From NCBI RefSeq assembly GCF_900156415.1, contig NZ_FTNM01000002.1, positions 744,001 to 808,000 of the forward strand: DNA of 64,000 nt, in the 5' to 3' direction. The notes beneath the pieces are model-generated. The model ran no database searches. It was given only the letters and a program-made list of their open reading frames with translations, and had not been told where the DNA came from. The translations under genes and the position numbers were made by a program. Below are positions 8,548-18,727 of this stretch, piece after piece. This stretch comes from Pontibacter lucknowensis. Lineage in GTDB: Bacteria; Bacteroidota; Bacteroidia; Cytophagales; Hymenobacteraceae. Position 1 is the first letter of the stretch; each line of letters opens with the position of its first letter.

Positions 8548-9825
8548 ATGCGCAATATCGATATACAGAGTATAAAACAGCGCTTTGGCATCATCGGCAA
8601 CTCACCCTTGCTTAACTACGCCATACAGGTGGCGGCCCAGGTGGCCCCTACCGATATGACTGTGCTGATCACAGGTGAGAGCGGCAGCGGCAAAGAGTCT
8701 TTCTCAAAGATCATTCACCACCTGAGTCCGCGCAAACATGGGCAGTTTATCGCCATCAACTGCGGCGCTATACCTGAAGGCACTATTGACTCAGAGCTTT
8801 TCGGTCACGAAAAAGGATCCTTTACCGGCGCCACAGACACACGCAAGGGTTACTTTGAAGTAACAGACGGCGGTACGATCTTTCTCGACGAAATCGGTGA
8901 GATGCCACTTGGTACGCAGGCCCGCCTGCTGCGTGTGCTCGAAAACGGAGAATTTATCAAGGTAGGATCTTCCAAAGTGCAGAAGACTGATGTGCGTGTG
9001 GTTGCCGCTACCAACGTGAACCTGATCAATGCAGTAGAGAAAGGCCGCTTCCGGGAAGACCTTTACTATCGTCTCAATACGGTTCCTATCACAGTTCCAT
9101 CATTACGTGAACGTGGTGAGGATATTTACCTGCTATTCAGAAAGTTTGCTTCAGATTTTGCTGAACGCTATCGGGTCAAACCCATTACCTTGACGCAGGA
9201 TGCTGTGGAGGAGCTTCTGAGCTTTCGCTTTCCGGGCAATATCCGCCAACTGAAGAATATTGTAGAACAGATCTCGGTGCTGGAGTACGACCGTGAACTG
9301 GATGCCAACAAACTGCGGCACTACCTCCCACGTGAGCAGGGTGGTAGCCAGGTGCCGGCACTCCTGGCAAAAGAGCCCGGTGCAGACCAGTCCTTCTCGG
9401 AGCGCGACCTGCTTTACAAGGTTCTTTTTGACATGCGCCGTGATGTATCGGAGCTCAAAAAACTCGTGTTCGAGCTCATGACGCGTCAACCAGGTGATAA
9501 CGAACTGCTGAAAGAGCACAGCCATCTTTTTGAGAACATAGAGCAGGTAGGCCACCATGTGCGTCCTTACAAGGGCACAGAACAGCCTGAACCTTATTAC
9601 CTGCCGGTGCAGCAGTCCCGTCACGACGAAGACTACGAGGAAAAAGTAGAAGACATTTCCCATGAAACCGAGGACGAAGGCCTTTCGCTGGAGTCGATGG
9701 AAAAGGAAATGATCCTGAAAGCGCTCAAGAAGCACAACAACAAACGGAAGTACGCGGCTAATGACCTGGGTATTTCCGAAAGAACCCTCTACCGAAAACT
9801 AAAGCAATATGATATCGAGAACTAA
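8548..9825 (+). CDS. Sigma-54-dependent transcriptional activator lacking a receiver domain
   Basis: An AAA+ bacterial enhancer-binding protein of 425 residues. It has Walker A GESGSGKE (43-50), a sigma-54 contact loop GSFTGA (90-95, Ser in place of the usual Ala) and Walker B GGTIFLDE (108-115). A C-terminal Fis-type helix-turn-helix (about 384-425) includes NDLGISERTLYRKLK. There is no receiver, PAS or GAF domain, because the AAA+ module begins almost at residue 10. Activity must therefore be controlled by level or partner proteins. A poorly conserved acidic linker (about 250-370) separates AAA+ from HTH. Its last 17 bp overlap lptE, indicating translational coupling with envelope genes. 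Confidence 0.92.
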   Translation: MRNIDIQSIKQRFGIIGNSPLLNYAIQVAAQVAPTDMTVLITGESGSGKESFSKIIHHLSPRKHGQFIAINCGAIPEGTIDSELFGHEKGSFTGATDTRKGYFEVTDGGTIFLDEIGEMPLGTQARLLRVLENGEFIKVGSSKVQKTDVRVVAATNVNLINAVEKGRFREDLYYRLNTVPITVPSLRERGEDIYLLFRKFASDFAERYRVKPITLTQDAVEELLSFRFPGNIRQLKNIVEQISVLEYDRELDANKLRHYLPREQGGSQVPALLAKEPGADQSFSERDLLYKVLFDMRRDVSELKKLVFELMTRQPGDNELLKEHSHLFENIEQVGHHVRPYKGTEQPEPYYLPVQQSRHDEDYEEKVEDISHETEDEGLSLESMEKEMILKALKKHNNKRKYAANDLGISERTLYRKLKQYDIEN

Positions 9826-10333
9826 GGGCCTCACTATATGCCTGAGCCTTCTTTTGGCACTTTGCTGCACCGCCTGCGGGGTGTACTCATTTACGGGCAC
9901 TTCCATCTCCCCCGACATCCGGACCATTTCGATTCAGAACTTTGAGAACAGTGCCGGCGAAGGTCCTTCTAACCTGACACAGGTGGTGACGAACAGTTTC
10001 CGAAACTATTATCAGCGCAACACCAACTTAACTGTATTGCAACGCGACGGCGACTTGCAATTGGAAGGACAGATTGTTAGTTTTACACTGACTCCAGCCG
10101 CTGTGCAACGGGACGGCAACATTGACCAGGCGACGCTGAACCGCCTTACCATGGGCATCCAGATCCGCTTTACTAACGCAAAAGATCCGGAGCAGGACTT
10201 TGATCAGCAGTTTACGATCACAGAGGACTTTCCTCAAAACGTGGACATCACCAGCATTCCGCCTGCGGCCATTGACCGCATGACCGATCGCCTTGTGGCT
10301 GATGTGTTTAACAAGACGGTTGCAAACTGGTAG
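9809..10333 (+). CDS. lptE: LPS-assembly lipoprotein LptE-like
   Basis: A 174-residue outer-membrane lipoprotein, expected to plug LptD during lipopolysaccharide export. It has a signal sequence with lipobox-like CTAC (probable lipidated Cys23). The mature start GVYSFTGTSISPDIRTISI and the central NSFRNYYQRNTNLTVL are typical of the Bacteroidota LptE family (PF04390). The start ATG overlaps the sigma-54 activator by 17 bp, and an acidic TPR gene follows after 26 bp. Together with lpxK it points to a complete LPS pathway. Sequence identity to proteobacterial LptE would be low, so the call rests on family pattern and gene order. Confidence 0.85.
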   Translation: MISRTKGLTICLSLLLALCCTACGVYSFTGTSISPDIRTISIQNFENSAGEGPSNLTQVVTNSFRNYYQRNTNLTVLQRDGDLQLEGQIVSFTLTPAAVQRDGNIDQATLNRLTMGIQIRFTNAKDPEQDFDQQFTITEDFPQNVDITSIPPAAIDRMTDRLVADVFNKTVANW

Positions 10334-10359
10334 TCATAACATAGCATCATCACCTTTAC

Positions 10360-11724
10360 ATGAATAAATCTGCCTTTCTTAAACTGATCAAGCAGGTATC
10401 CGACATTTCTGACCAGCAGCAAAGCGAACTGGAGCAGGTGGCGGCTACCTTCCCCTATTGCCAGACGGCCCATCTGCTGCTGGCAAAGTCAGCTTATGAC
10501 AAAGGCAGCATGCTCTCCACGCAGCGTCTGCGCCGTGCTTCTGCCTACGCAACAGACCGCCAGCTCCTGAAGCGCATCATCTATACCTCTCCTGTCCTGG
10601 AACTTGCTTATGCCGAAGAAACAGCCCTGGAAGCGGAAGCGGAAATTATAATTTCTGATACAGTAACACATCAGGAAAACGACACAGCAGTGGCTGTTGC
10701 TGAAGAGGCCGTAACAGAAGATGCTGAAACATCAGAAGCTATACCTGAGCCTGAGGCTTCAACCCCAGAAGAAACACTGAAAGAAGTATACGCCCCTGCT
10801 CCTGTTGAGGAAAGTCTATACCTAGAATCCGAACCAGAAACAGAATCGCCTGATGCAGAAATAGACTCTGAACTGGCCTTGCTGTTCACCTTTAACAGCA
10901 TCAGCTCCTCTTCCACCGACCTGCTGAGCCAGCGGGAAGAAGAAAGCCTTGAAGCAGGAGAGCAGGAAACGGAGCATGCCCACCTGACAGAAGCAGCTGA
11001 AGTGCTGCATGAACTGGAAGAAACTCAGCAGACAGACCTGGTGGCTTCCGATGCGGAAGATCAGCATGTTGAAATTGAAGTTGAAACGGAGGAAGAGGCT
11101 ATACCTGTTCCCCAGGCAGAAGCATACCAGGCCGATTCTTTCAATACTGACACATCAGAAGCGGAGAATACAGAATCTGACAGTGACATATTTGCTGAAG
11201 AAGCAGACGAACCTGCTCTAGCAAGCGCGGAAGATGCCGAGATCAACTATTCTTTTGACGAGATAGACCGACTATACGCGGAAGATGCACTGGGCTATTG
11301 GATGGGCTCGAGCCGCATGGGCGAGGTGCTGCAGCTGAAGGATGACTATACCCGGTCACGTCCTCAAAGCTTCCACCCGGAGCTGATTTTAGAGTATAGC
11401 AAAACCCACGAACTCGAAAAAGCGATACAGCCTACTGCCCACGTGCTCAGCAAGCAGCTTGACATTATCGACCAGTTTCTCAAGCTGAATCCGAAGCTCA
11501 AGACCATGGCCAACCTGAAGCTAAAGCCTGAGCCACAGGAGGATTTGTCGCTCAAGAGCTCTAAAATAAAGAAGGGAATGGCTTCTGAAAGTCTGGCCAA
11601 CATCTTTATCCAACAAGGAAAGCCTAAAAAGGCTGTTAAAATTTATGAACAGCTTATTTTGAAATATCCGGAAAAAAAGTCTTACTTTGCCGAACAGATC
11701 GAGAAATTACAAAACATAACATAA
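10360..11724 (+). CDS. Acidic TPR-containing protein
   Basis: A 454-residue protein without an obvious signal peptide. Residues 1-80 are helical (DISDQQQSELEQVAATFPYCQTAHLLLAK in part). Residues about 85-300 are a low-complexity acidic stretch rich in Glu, Ala and Thr. The C-terminal 50 residues form a TPR unit (SLANIFIQQGKPKKAVKIYE). Its stop is 1 bp from the secG start. Orthologues at this position are common in Cytophagales genomes, but I know of no assigned function. A cytoplasmic adaptor linked to secretion or envelope assembly is only a guess from the neighbours lptE and secG. Confidence 0.8.
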   Translation: MNKSAFLKLIKQVSDISDQQQSELEQVAATFPYCQTAHLLLAKSAYDKGSMLSTQRLRRASAYATDRQLLKRIIYTSPVLELAYAEETALEAEAEIIISDTVTHQENDTAVAVAEEAVTEDAETSEAIPEPEASTPEETLKEVYAPAPVEESLYLESEPETESPDAEIDSELALLFTFNSISSSSTDLLSQREEESLEAGEQETEHAHLTEAAEVLHELEETQQTDLVASDAEDQHVEIEVETEEEAIPVPQAEAYQADSFNTDTSEAENTESDSDIFAEEADEPALASAEDAEINYSFDEIDRLYAEDALGYWMGSSRMGEVLQLKDDYTRSRPQSFHPELILEYSKTHELEKAIQPTAHVLSKQLDIIDQFLKLNPKLKTMANLKLKPEPQEDLSLKSSKIKKGMASESLANIFIQQGKPKKAVKIYEQLILKYPEKKSYFAEQIEKLQNIT

Positions 11725-11725
11725 A

Positions 11726-12106
11726 ATGTATATCGCCCTAATCAGTATCATTCTTTTCATTTGCGTACTTCTTGTTTTAGTAGTACTAGCCCAGAATCCT
11801 AAGGGAGGCGGACTTTCAAGCCAGTTTGGTGGTGGCGGTGCCAGCCAGCTGATGGGTGTAAAGCGCACAGGCGACCTGCTCGAGAAACTGACATGGGGCT
11901 TCGCAATCGCACTGGTTGTACTGACACTAGGTACGCACATGATGATCGACACCAATACTGAATCTACTATCCGCAGCGTAAACGAAGAGCGTGCCCGCCA
12001 GATGGGTACTCCGGCAGTGCCAGCCCTGCCAGGCGCTGAAGGTGAAGAAGACATGTCAATCCCGGGAACGGGTGAGATACCTGAAATGGTAGACACTGCA
12101 CAGTAA
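11726..12106 (+). CDS. secG: Protein translocase subunit SecG
   Basis: A 126-residue inner-membrane accessory subunit of the SecYEG translocon. Two hydrophobic segments (about 1-24 and 53-72) flank the hallmark SecG loop QNPKGGGLSSQFGGGGASQ. The C-terminal tail is longer than in E. coli and rich in Pro, Gly and Glu, as is usual in Bacteroidota. It starts 1 bp after the acidic TPR gene and is the last gene before a strong terminator, so it closes the miaB-secG transcript. Confidence 0.94.
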   Translation: MYIALISIILFICVLLVLVVLAQNPKGGGLSSQFGGGGASQLMGVKRTGDLLEKLTWGFAIALVVLTLGTHMMIDTNTESTIRSVNEERARQMGTPAVPALPGAEGEEDMSIPGTGEIPEMVDTAQ

Positions 12107-12124
12107 TAAAGAACTGACAAATTG

Positions 12125-12155
12125 AAAGCCGGCCTTCAAAGCCGGCTTTTTTATT
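12125..12155 (+). terminator. Intrinsic terminator after secG
   Basis: AAAGCCGGC (12125-12133) pairs with GCCGGCTTT (12141-12149), followed by TTTATTTT. Confidence 0.85.
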
Positions 12156-12208
12156 TTGCCCTTTCCCCTACCAGCACGAACTGACAAATAGCTGCTGACT
12201 GACAGTAC

Positions 12209-12224
12209 CTGACAAATTTGTCAG
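12209..12224 (+). promoter_or_regulatory. Perfect 16-bp palindrome upstream of groESL (candidate heat-shock operator)
   Basis: CTGACAAATTTGTCAG is self-complementary and sits about 130 bp before groES. Related CTGACA half-sites occur at 12113, 12181 and 12199. It is not the CIRCE element (TTAGCACTC-N9-GAGTGCTAA). Binding by a repressor is an inference. The rest of this 248-bp spacer holds no gene. Confidence 0.5.
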
Positions 12225-12354
12225 ACAGGGAACTAATTTGAACTGCTAAAATGACCCAAATTGGCAGGAAAACAGCCTTGGCACAGGAAATGATAGGGAC
12301 AGTATGGTTTCAACGTTAAATCATTAACCACAAAAACTAAAAACATAACAAACT

Positions 12355-12645
12355 ATGTCAATCAGCATTAAACCATTAGCAGACAGAGTGATTGTAGCTC
12401 CTGCTGCAGCAGAGGAAAAAACGAAGTCTGGTATCATCATTCCGGACACTGCTAAAGAGAAACCACAGCGCGGTGAGATCGTGGCTGTAGGCGAGGGCAA
12501 AGTATCTGAGCAAGGCGCTCTGATGAAGCCACAGGTTGCCGTTGGCGACCAGGTGTTGTATGGCAAGTATGCAGGTACAGAGATTTCTGTTGACGGCAAC
12601 GATTACCTGATCATGCGTGAGTCAGATATCCTGGCTATCCTTTAA
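12355..12645 (+). CDS. groES: Co-chaperonin GroES
   Basis: A 96-residue heptameric lid of the GroEL folding chamber. The sequence is standard: [21 protein letters not shown] at the start (in part), a mobile loop around residues 20-35 with [15 protein letters not shown], and the [10 protein letters not shown] and [14 protein letters not shown] motifs. groEL follows after 36 bp in the usual order. The gene has the strong codon bias of highly expressed genes and contains no copy of the dispersed AGGTATAG word. Regulation is probably through the palindromic region upstream. Confidence 0.98.
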   Translation: MSISIKPLADRVIVAPAAAEEKTKSGIIIPDTAKEKPQRGEIVAVGEGKVSEQGALMKPQVAVGDQVLYGKYAGTEISVDGNDYLIMRESDILAIL

Positions 12646-14319
<1,674 letters not shown>

Positions 14320-14341
14320 TCGACTCCCATAGTCTGATAAT

Positions 14342-14377
14342 AATAAAGCCCCGGGCCTTTTGGTCCGGGGCTTTATG
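14342..14377 (+). terminator. Intrinsic terminator after groEL
   Basis: A GC-rich stem, AAAGCCCCGG at 14345-14354 with CCGGGGCTTT at 14365-14374, extended by GCC/GGT pairs around a TTTT loop and followed by a T-rich stretch. It could also serve the opposite strand. Confidence 0.8.
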
Positions 14378-14406
14378 TTTTAAGATAGCTGATGCATTAG
14401 GTATAG

Positions 14407-15003
14407 CTATAATTCTCTGATCTTAATTGTGACATCATGTGGTGCCGTTTCATCGCCCCCAAAGTATGGGTATAGCTGATAATGGCTGCTTGCTGTGGCA
14501 CAGTACCGGGGCAGCGTAATCCTGGTGTCATTTACCTTGAAGGTATACTCCTTCTCTCCCATTTCTAATTCATACCTGTTCGACTGGCCGGGTTGTACCG
14601 AAGTAATATAGGCTGTGTTGCGCTGCTTGTTGCTATAGGTATAAGCGTGAATCTCCAGACGATTATTATACCAGCGCCAGCCAAAACGAGCACTGTTGGT
14701 GTGGTGGTCTGTATCGCAGTCTGACAAGCCATACAGTTTATTAATGTCTGCCTGGTTATTGGGTATAGTTGTGGTATAAATGGCTGAGCTGTCAAAAGCC
14801 GCTTCAAAACGGATGATGGAGTTTTGGACCAACCTGAACTGGCTGTTAGTGGCGTGCTCTCCTTTCTTGATAGTATAAGTGGTGACTGGTGGCTCCGGAG
14901 TGGGAGAATCAGTTTCCGTGATGGCAGTCGTTTCTACCTCACATGAGGTAGTAACAAGCAATAGAACAGCAGCTGAAAGAAGATGCTTGACTAAGAAATG
15001 CAT
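14407..15003 (-). CDS. Hypothetical lipoprotein
   Basis: A 198-residue protein that I do not recognise. The N-terminus is a lipoprotein signal (hydrophobic AAVLLLVTTSC, Cys21), followed by a Thr/Pro/Glu-rich spacer (22-42). The mature domain then has several aromatic-rich beta-strand-like stretches (FGWRWYNNRLEIHAYTY, YTFKVNDTRITL). It stands alone on the minus strand between groEL and the POT transporter and carries three or four copies of the AGGTATAG word. It is probably anchored in the outer membrane; no function is inferred. Confidence 0.75.
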   Translation of the reverse strand: MHFLVKHLLSAAVLLLVTTSCEVETTAITETDSPTPEPPVTTYTIKKGEHATNSQFRLVQNSIIRFEAAFDSSAIYTTTIPNNQADINKLYGLSDCDTDHHTNSARFGWRWYNNRLEIHAYTYSNKQRNTAYITSVQPGQSNRYELEMGEKEYTFKVNDTRITLPRYCATASSHYQLYPYFGGDETAPHDVTIKIREL

Positions 15004-15109
15004 GAAAATAGTAATATAGCTAAAAGTCTAAATTCATAAATACCAGTAAATAACTATATATCAAGCAATTTGTCGTATTTTAGGAATTTTTCGCAATATC
15101 ACAAATTGC

Positions 15110-15152
15110 ACTATAAAAACAAAGAGCCCGCACTAGTTAAAGTGCGGGCTCT
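15110..15152 (-). terminator. Intrinsic terminator after the POT transporter
   Basis: AGAGCCCGCACT (15123-15134) pairs with AGTGCGGGCTCT (15141-15152). Read on the minus strand it is followed by TTGTTTTTAT. Confidence 0.85.
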
Positions 15153-15174
15153 CTTGAATACTATATTCTGCAGA

Positions 15175-16761
15175 TTAGTGAATACCGTGCATCCACTTAC
15201 GCATGATCGGAGTCAGCAACAGAGCAAGCACCGCGAAGCCAAAGGCAACGTATGCGATCTGCTCAAATACGCTTGTATAAACCATCAGAGAAGCCATACC
15301 TGTGGCAGCTTCGCCCTCACCACCACTTACCGCGGTGAGCTGGGCAATAAGGCCAGCAATGTAGTGCGCAAAAGAAGAGGACAGGAACCAGATACCCATG
15401 ATAAAGGCCACAATCTTCTTAGGAGATAGCTCCGTCACTTTAGAAAGGCCTACAGGGGATATGAAAAGCTCACCAGTTGTGATGAACATATAACCCAGGA
15501 TCAGGAACCAGATAGATACCTTACCATCCGCGTCGGCATAGTTGGCACTCCATGCGAAGATCAGGAAGCCCAGACCTAACTGTGCTATACCTAAGGCAAA
15601 CTTTACTGGCGTGAAAGGGTTCACACGACGCTTGGAAAGGAATACCCACATAGCCGAGAACGGCAGTGCAAACAGGATGATGAAGAATGGGTTGATCGAG
15701 TTGGTCTGAGCCGCGTTCATGAACGTCAAATTCACGTTACGCTCTGCAAACAGGGTAAGTGAAGAACCCGCCTGCTCAAAGAACGACCAGAACACGGTAA
15801 TGAAGAACGTAAGTAGTATTACCACAAACAGGCGCTGACGCTCTACGCTGTCCACTTTCACCAGGTTGTAAATTAACACCAGTGTGATAACTGGAAGCAG
15901 GATATAGTTCATCACGATGTGCATGATCGAACCATCAAAAACTGTTGTACCAAAACCTGGCAGATCCAGTGTACCATTGAATAACAGGAGACCGAAAACA
16001 GGCAGCGAAAGGAAACTCAGGATGGTTACCCATGCCTCTTTCGTCACACCTGCTACACGCTCCTTGATAACAGCAGGCTCCGGTGGAAGACCGTTGTTAC
16101 CGAAAACGCCGCTGCGTCCTCCCTGCCAGAACATGATCAAGCCAAGCAACATACCGACACCGGCAGCGCCGAAGCCGTAATGCCAGCCATATTCCATACC
16201 CAGCCAGCCGCAAACAAGTGGCGCCACCATCGCACCGATGTTGATACCCATGTAGAAAATGGTAAAACCAGCATCGCGACGGGTATCACCTTCTTTGTAA
16301 AGCGTACCAACGAGCGTTGAAATATTTGGCTTGAAAAAACCGTTACCAACAATCAAAAGGGCAAGGGAACCGTAGAAGAAAATAGGGTGCTCTATTGCAA
16401 GGGCAAAGTGGCCCAAGGCCATCAAAACGGCACCCAGCATTACAGCTTTACGATAACCGATTAATTTATCGGCGATCATACCGCCAATTACAGGAGTAGC
16501 ATAAACTAAGGCGCCATAAGCTGCGTAGATACCAATTGCAATCTCATCGCGGTTTGCAAAAGACTCAAACAGGTTGTTCACCATGTATAACACCAACAGG
16601 GCGCGCATACCGTAAAAGCTAAAGCGCTCCCAGAGCTCGGCAAAGAAAAGGTAGAACAGTCCCTTCGGATGCCCGAACATCTCTGGGCCGGTCGGGTCAG
16701 CGCCAATCGGTGCATTTTGCTCACTTACCTGGTCAGTAAGCGTATGTTCTTTATAAGACAT
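15175..16761 (-). CDS. POT/PTR family proton-coupled oligopeptide transporter
   Basis: A 528-residue inner-membrane MFS transporter that imports di- and tripeptides with protons. About 12-14 hydrophobic segments are visible. The family signatures are WERFSFYGMRALLVLYMV near the N-terminus (the ExxERFxYY-like motif appears as ELWERFSFYG) and GNGFFKPNISTLVG with FYMGINIGAMVAPL (PTR2 signature). It is transcribed divergently from pckA across a 213-bp AT-rich spacer and ends at its own terminator. Peptide uptake next to gluconeogenesis fits growth on protein, but no shared control element is evident. Confidence 0.94.
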   Translation of the reverse strand: MSYKEHTLTDQVSEQNAPIGADPTGPEMFGHPKGLFYLFFAELWERFSFYGMRALLVLYMVNNLFESFANRDEIAIGIYAAYGALVYATPVIGGMIADKLIGYRKAVMLGAVLMALGHFALAIEHPIFFYGSLALLIVGNGFFKPNISTLVGTLYKEGDTRRDAGFTIFYMGINIGAMVAPLVCGWLGMEYGWHYGFGAAGVGMLLGLIMFWQGGRSGVFGNNGLPPEPAVIKERVAGVTKEAWVTILSFLSLPVFGLLLFNGTLDLPGFGTTVFDGSIMHIVMNYILLPVITLVLIYNLVKVDSVERQRLFVVILLTFFITVFWSFFEQAGSSLTLFAERNVNLTFMNAAQTNSINPFFIILFALPFSAMWVFLSKRRVNPFTPVKFALGIAQLGLGFLIFAWSANYADADGKVSIWFLILGYMFITTGELFISPVGLSKVTELSPKKIVAFIMGIWFLSSSFAHYIAGLIAQLTAVSGGEGEAATGMASLMVYTSVFEQIAYVAFGFAVLALLLTPIMRKWMHGIH

Positions 16762-16918
16762 AGGATTTGTTAGTTGATTGTTTAGTTTAGTTGAGCATAC
16801 AAAGAAGGTAAATATATCGGTTTAAACACTTACAGACAAATATTTTTTGGGGCAACGTCATTTGCAGACCTCTTTTTTAATTATAGCGACTAATCTTATT
16901 TTAATATCTAATATTTTA

Positions 16919-16926
16919 TATTTTTG
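16919..16926 (+). promoter_or_regulatory. Bacteroidota-type -7 element for pckA
   Basis: TATTTTTG matches TAnnTTTG exactly, 48 bp before the pckA ATG in an AT-rich region. No convincing -33 TTTG is present. Confidence 0.5.
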
Positions 16927-16974
16927 TAGCACCGTTGTGAAACAAACAGTTCACTTAAAACCCTTTATTTTCAA

Positions 16975-18591
16975 ATGAAAGAATCTGGTATTAAATCAGG
17001 TAAAGTAGGTCTGGAGAGCCTGGGCATCAAAGAAGCGAAAGAAGTGCTTTGGAACCTCACTCCTGCCGAGCTAGTGGAAGAGGCTCTGAAAAATGGCGAA
17101 GGCGTACTCACTGACACTGGCGCCCTGATGTGTGACACAGGCAAATTCACAGGTCGTTCTCCTAAGGACCGCTTTGTGGTAAAAGACGCTAAAACCGAAA
17201 ACACCGTATGGTGGGGCGACATCAACATTGCATTCGACCCTGAGAAATTCGACAAACTTTACGACAAAATGATCGACTTCCTGAAGGATCGTCGACTTTA
17301 TGTGCGCGATGCTTATGCCGGTGCTCACCCTGACTACCGTCTGAACCTGCGCATTGTAAACACACAAGCATGGCATAACCTCTTCTGCAACAACATGTTC
17401 TTGCGTCTTGAGAAAGAAGAGCTTAAAGACCACAATCCCAACTTCACGATTATCTGTGCCCCTGAGTTTGAGGCAGACCCCGAAGTAGACGGCACACGCC
17501 AGTCTAACTTCGCCATCATCAACTTTACCCGCAACATCATCCTGATCGGAGGCACAGGCTACGCAGGTGAGATGAAGAAAGGTATCTTCGGCGTGCTGAA
17601 CTATATCCTGCCTGAGGAAAAGAATACCTTGTCAATGCACTGTTCTGCCAACGTGGGCAAAGACGGTGACACGGCTATTTTCTTCGGTTTGTCAGGTACA
17701 GGTAAGACAACGCTGTCAGCTGACCCGAACCGTGGACTGATCGGCGACGACGAGCACGGCTGGACAGCAGACAGCGTGTTTAACTTTGAAGGCGGTTGCT
17801 ACGCCAAGGTAATCGACCTGACGCGTGAAAAAGAGCCACAGATCTGGGATGCCATCAAGTTTGGCGCTATCGTGGAGAACACGCGCTTTGTAGAAGGTAC
17901 ACGCACAGTTGACTATACCAACAACTCTGTAACAGAGAATACGCGCACCGCTTACCCAATCCACCATATCGACAATGCGATCGAGCCATCCAGAGCGGAT
18001 ATCCCGAAAAACATCTTCTTCCTGACAGCAGATGCTTTCGGTGTATTGCCTCCAATCTCTAAGCTGAACACCAGCCAGGCGATGTACCACTTCATTTCTG
18101 GTTATACAGCCAAAGTGGCCGGTACTGAGGTTGGCGTGACAGAGCCACAAACTACTTTCTCCGCCTGCTTTGGAGCAGCCTTCCTGCCGCTGCACCCGAC
18201 CAAGTATGCTGAGATGCTGGGCCAGAAAATGAACGAGAACAACGTGAATGTATGGCTCGTGAACACTGGCTGGACTGGTGGTCCATATGGTGTAGGCTCA
18301 CGCATGAAACTGCCTTATACACGTGCAATGATCACAGCTGCCCTAAACGGTGAGCTGGATAACGTGGAGTACACGAAGCACCCTGTGTTTGGCGTTGAAA
18401 TGCCGAACACCTGCCCTAACGTTCCAGACGAAGTATTGAACCCTCGTAATACCTGGGCTAACAAAGAAGAGTATGACGCGAAGGCAACTGACCTGGCTGC
18501 TAAGTTTGTGAAAAACTTCAGCAAGTACGCTGACTTTGCTAGTGAAGACATCATGGCCGGTGCACCCCAGGTGGAAGTGTCTATCGACTAA
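16975..18591 (+). CDS. pckA: Phosphoenolpyruvate carboxykinase (ATP)
   Basis: A 538-residue enzyme that converts oxaloacetate and ATP to phosphoenolpyruvate, CO2 and ADP, the entry step of gluconeogenesis. The ATP-type PEPCK kinase-1a loop GLSGTGKTTLSADPNR (about residues 240-255) is followed by the metal-binding GDDEHGW. The substrate-binding TGRSPKDRFVV lies near the N-terminus. Codon usage is strongly optimised and no AGGTATAG word occurs in it, suggesting high expression. It is monocistronic: its own promoter-like element is upstream and a strong terminator is 16 bp after the stop. Confidence 0.98.
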   Translation: MKESGIKSGKVGLESLGIKEAKEVLWNLTPAELVEEALKNGEGVLTDTGALMCDTGKFTGRSPKDRFVVKDAKTENTVWWGDINIAFDPEKFDKLYDKMIDFLKDRRLYVRDAYAGAHPDYRLNLRIVNTQAWHNLFCNNMFLRLEKEELKDHNPNFTIICAPEFEADPEVDGTRQSNFAIINFTRNIILIGGTGYAGEMKKGIFGVLNYILPEEKNTLSMHCSANVGKDGDTAIFFGLSGTGKTTLSADPNRGLIGDDEHGWTADSVFNFEGGCYAKVIDLTREKEPQIWDAIKFGAIVENTRFVEGTRTVDYTNNSVTENTRTAYPIHHIDNAIEPSRADIPKNIFFLTADAFGVLPPISKLNTSQAMYHFISGYTAKVAGTEVGVTEPQTTFSACFGAAFLPLHPTKYAEMLGQKMNENNVNVWLVNTGWTGGPYGVGSRMKLPYTRAMITAALNGELDNVEYTKHPVFGVEMPNTCPNVPDEVLNPRNTWANKEEYDAKATDLAAKFVKNFSKYADFASEDIMAGAPQVEVSID

Positions 18592-18607
18592 TTTGTCTCA
18601 GTAATAT

Positions 18608-18647
18608 AAAAAAAGCCTTTCTGCTAAAGCGGAAAGGCTTTTTTTAT
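18608..18647 (+). terminator. Intrinsic terminator after pckA
   Basis: AAAAAAAGCCTTTC pairs with GAAAGGCTTTTTTT around a short GC-TAAA-GC apex. Confidence 0.88.
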
Positions 18648-18727
18648 GAAAATGGAGCTGTTTCCTTGTTATAAAATTAGCTACATTCGTATACCTTTAT
18701 CTGGCATCGAAATCAACTGAATATACC

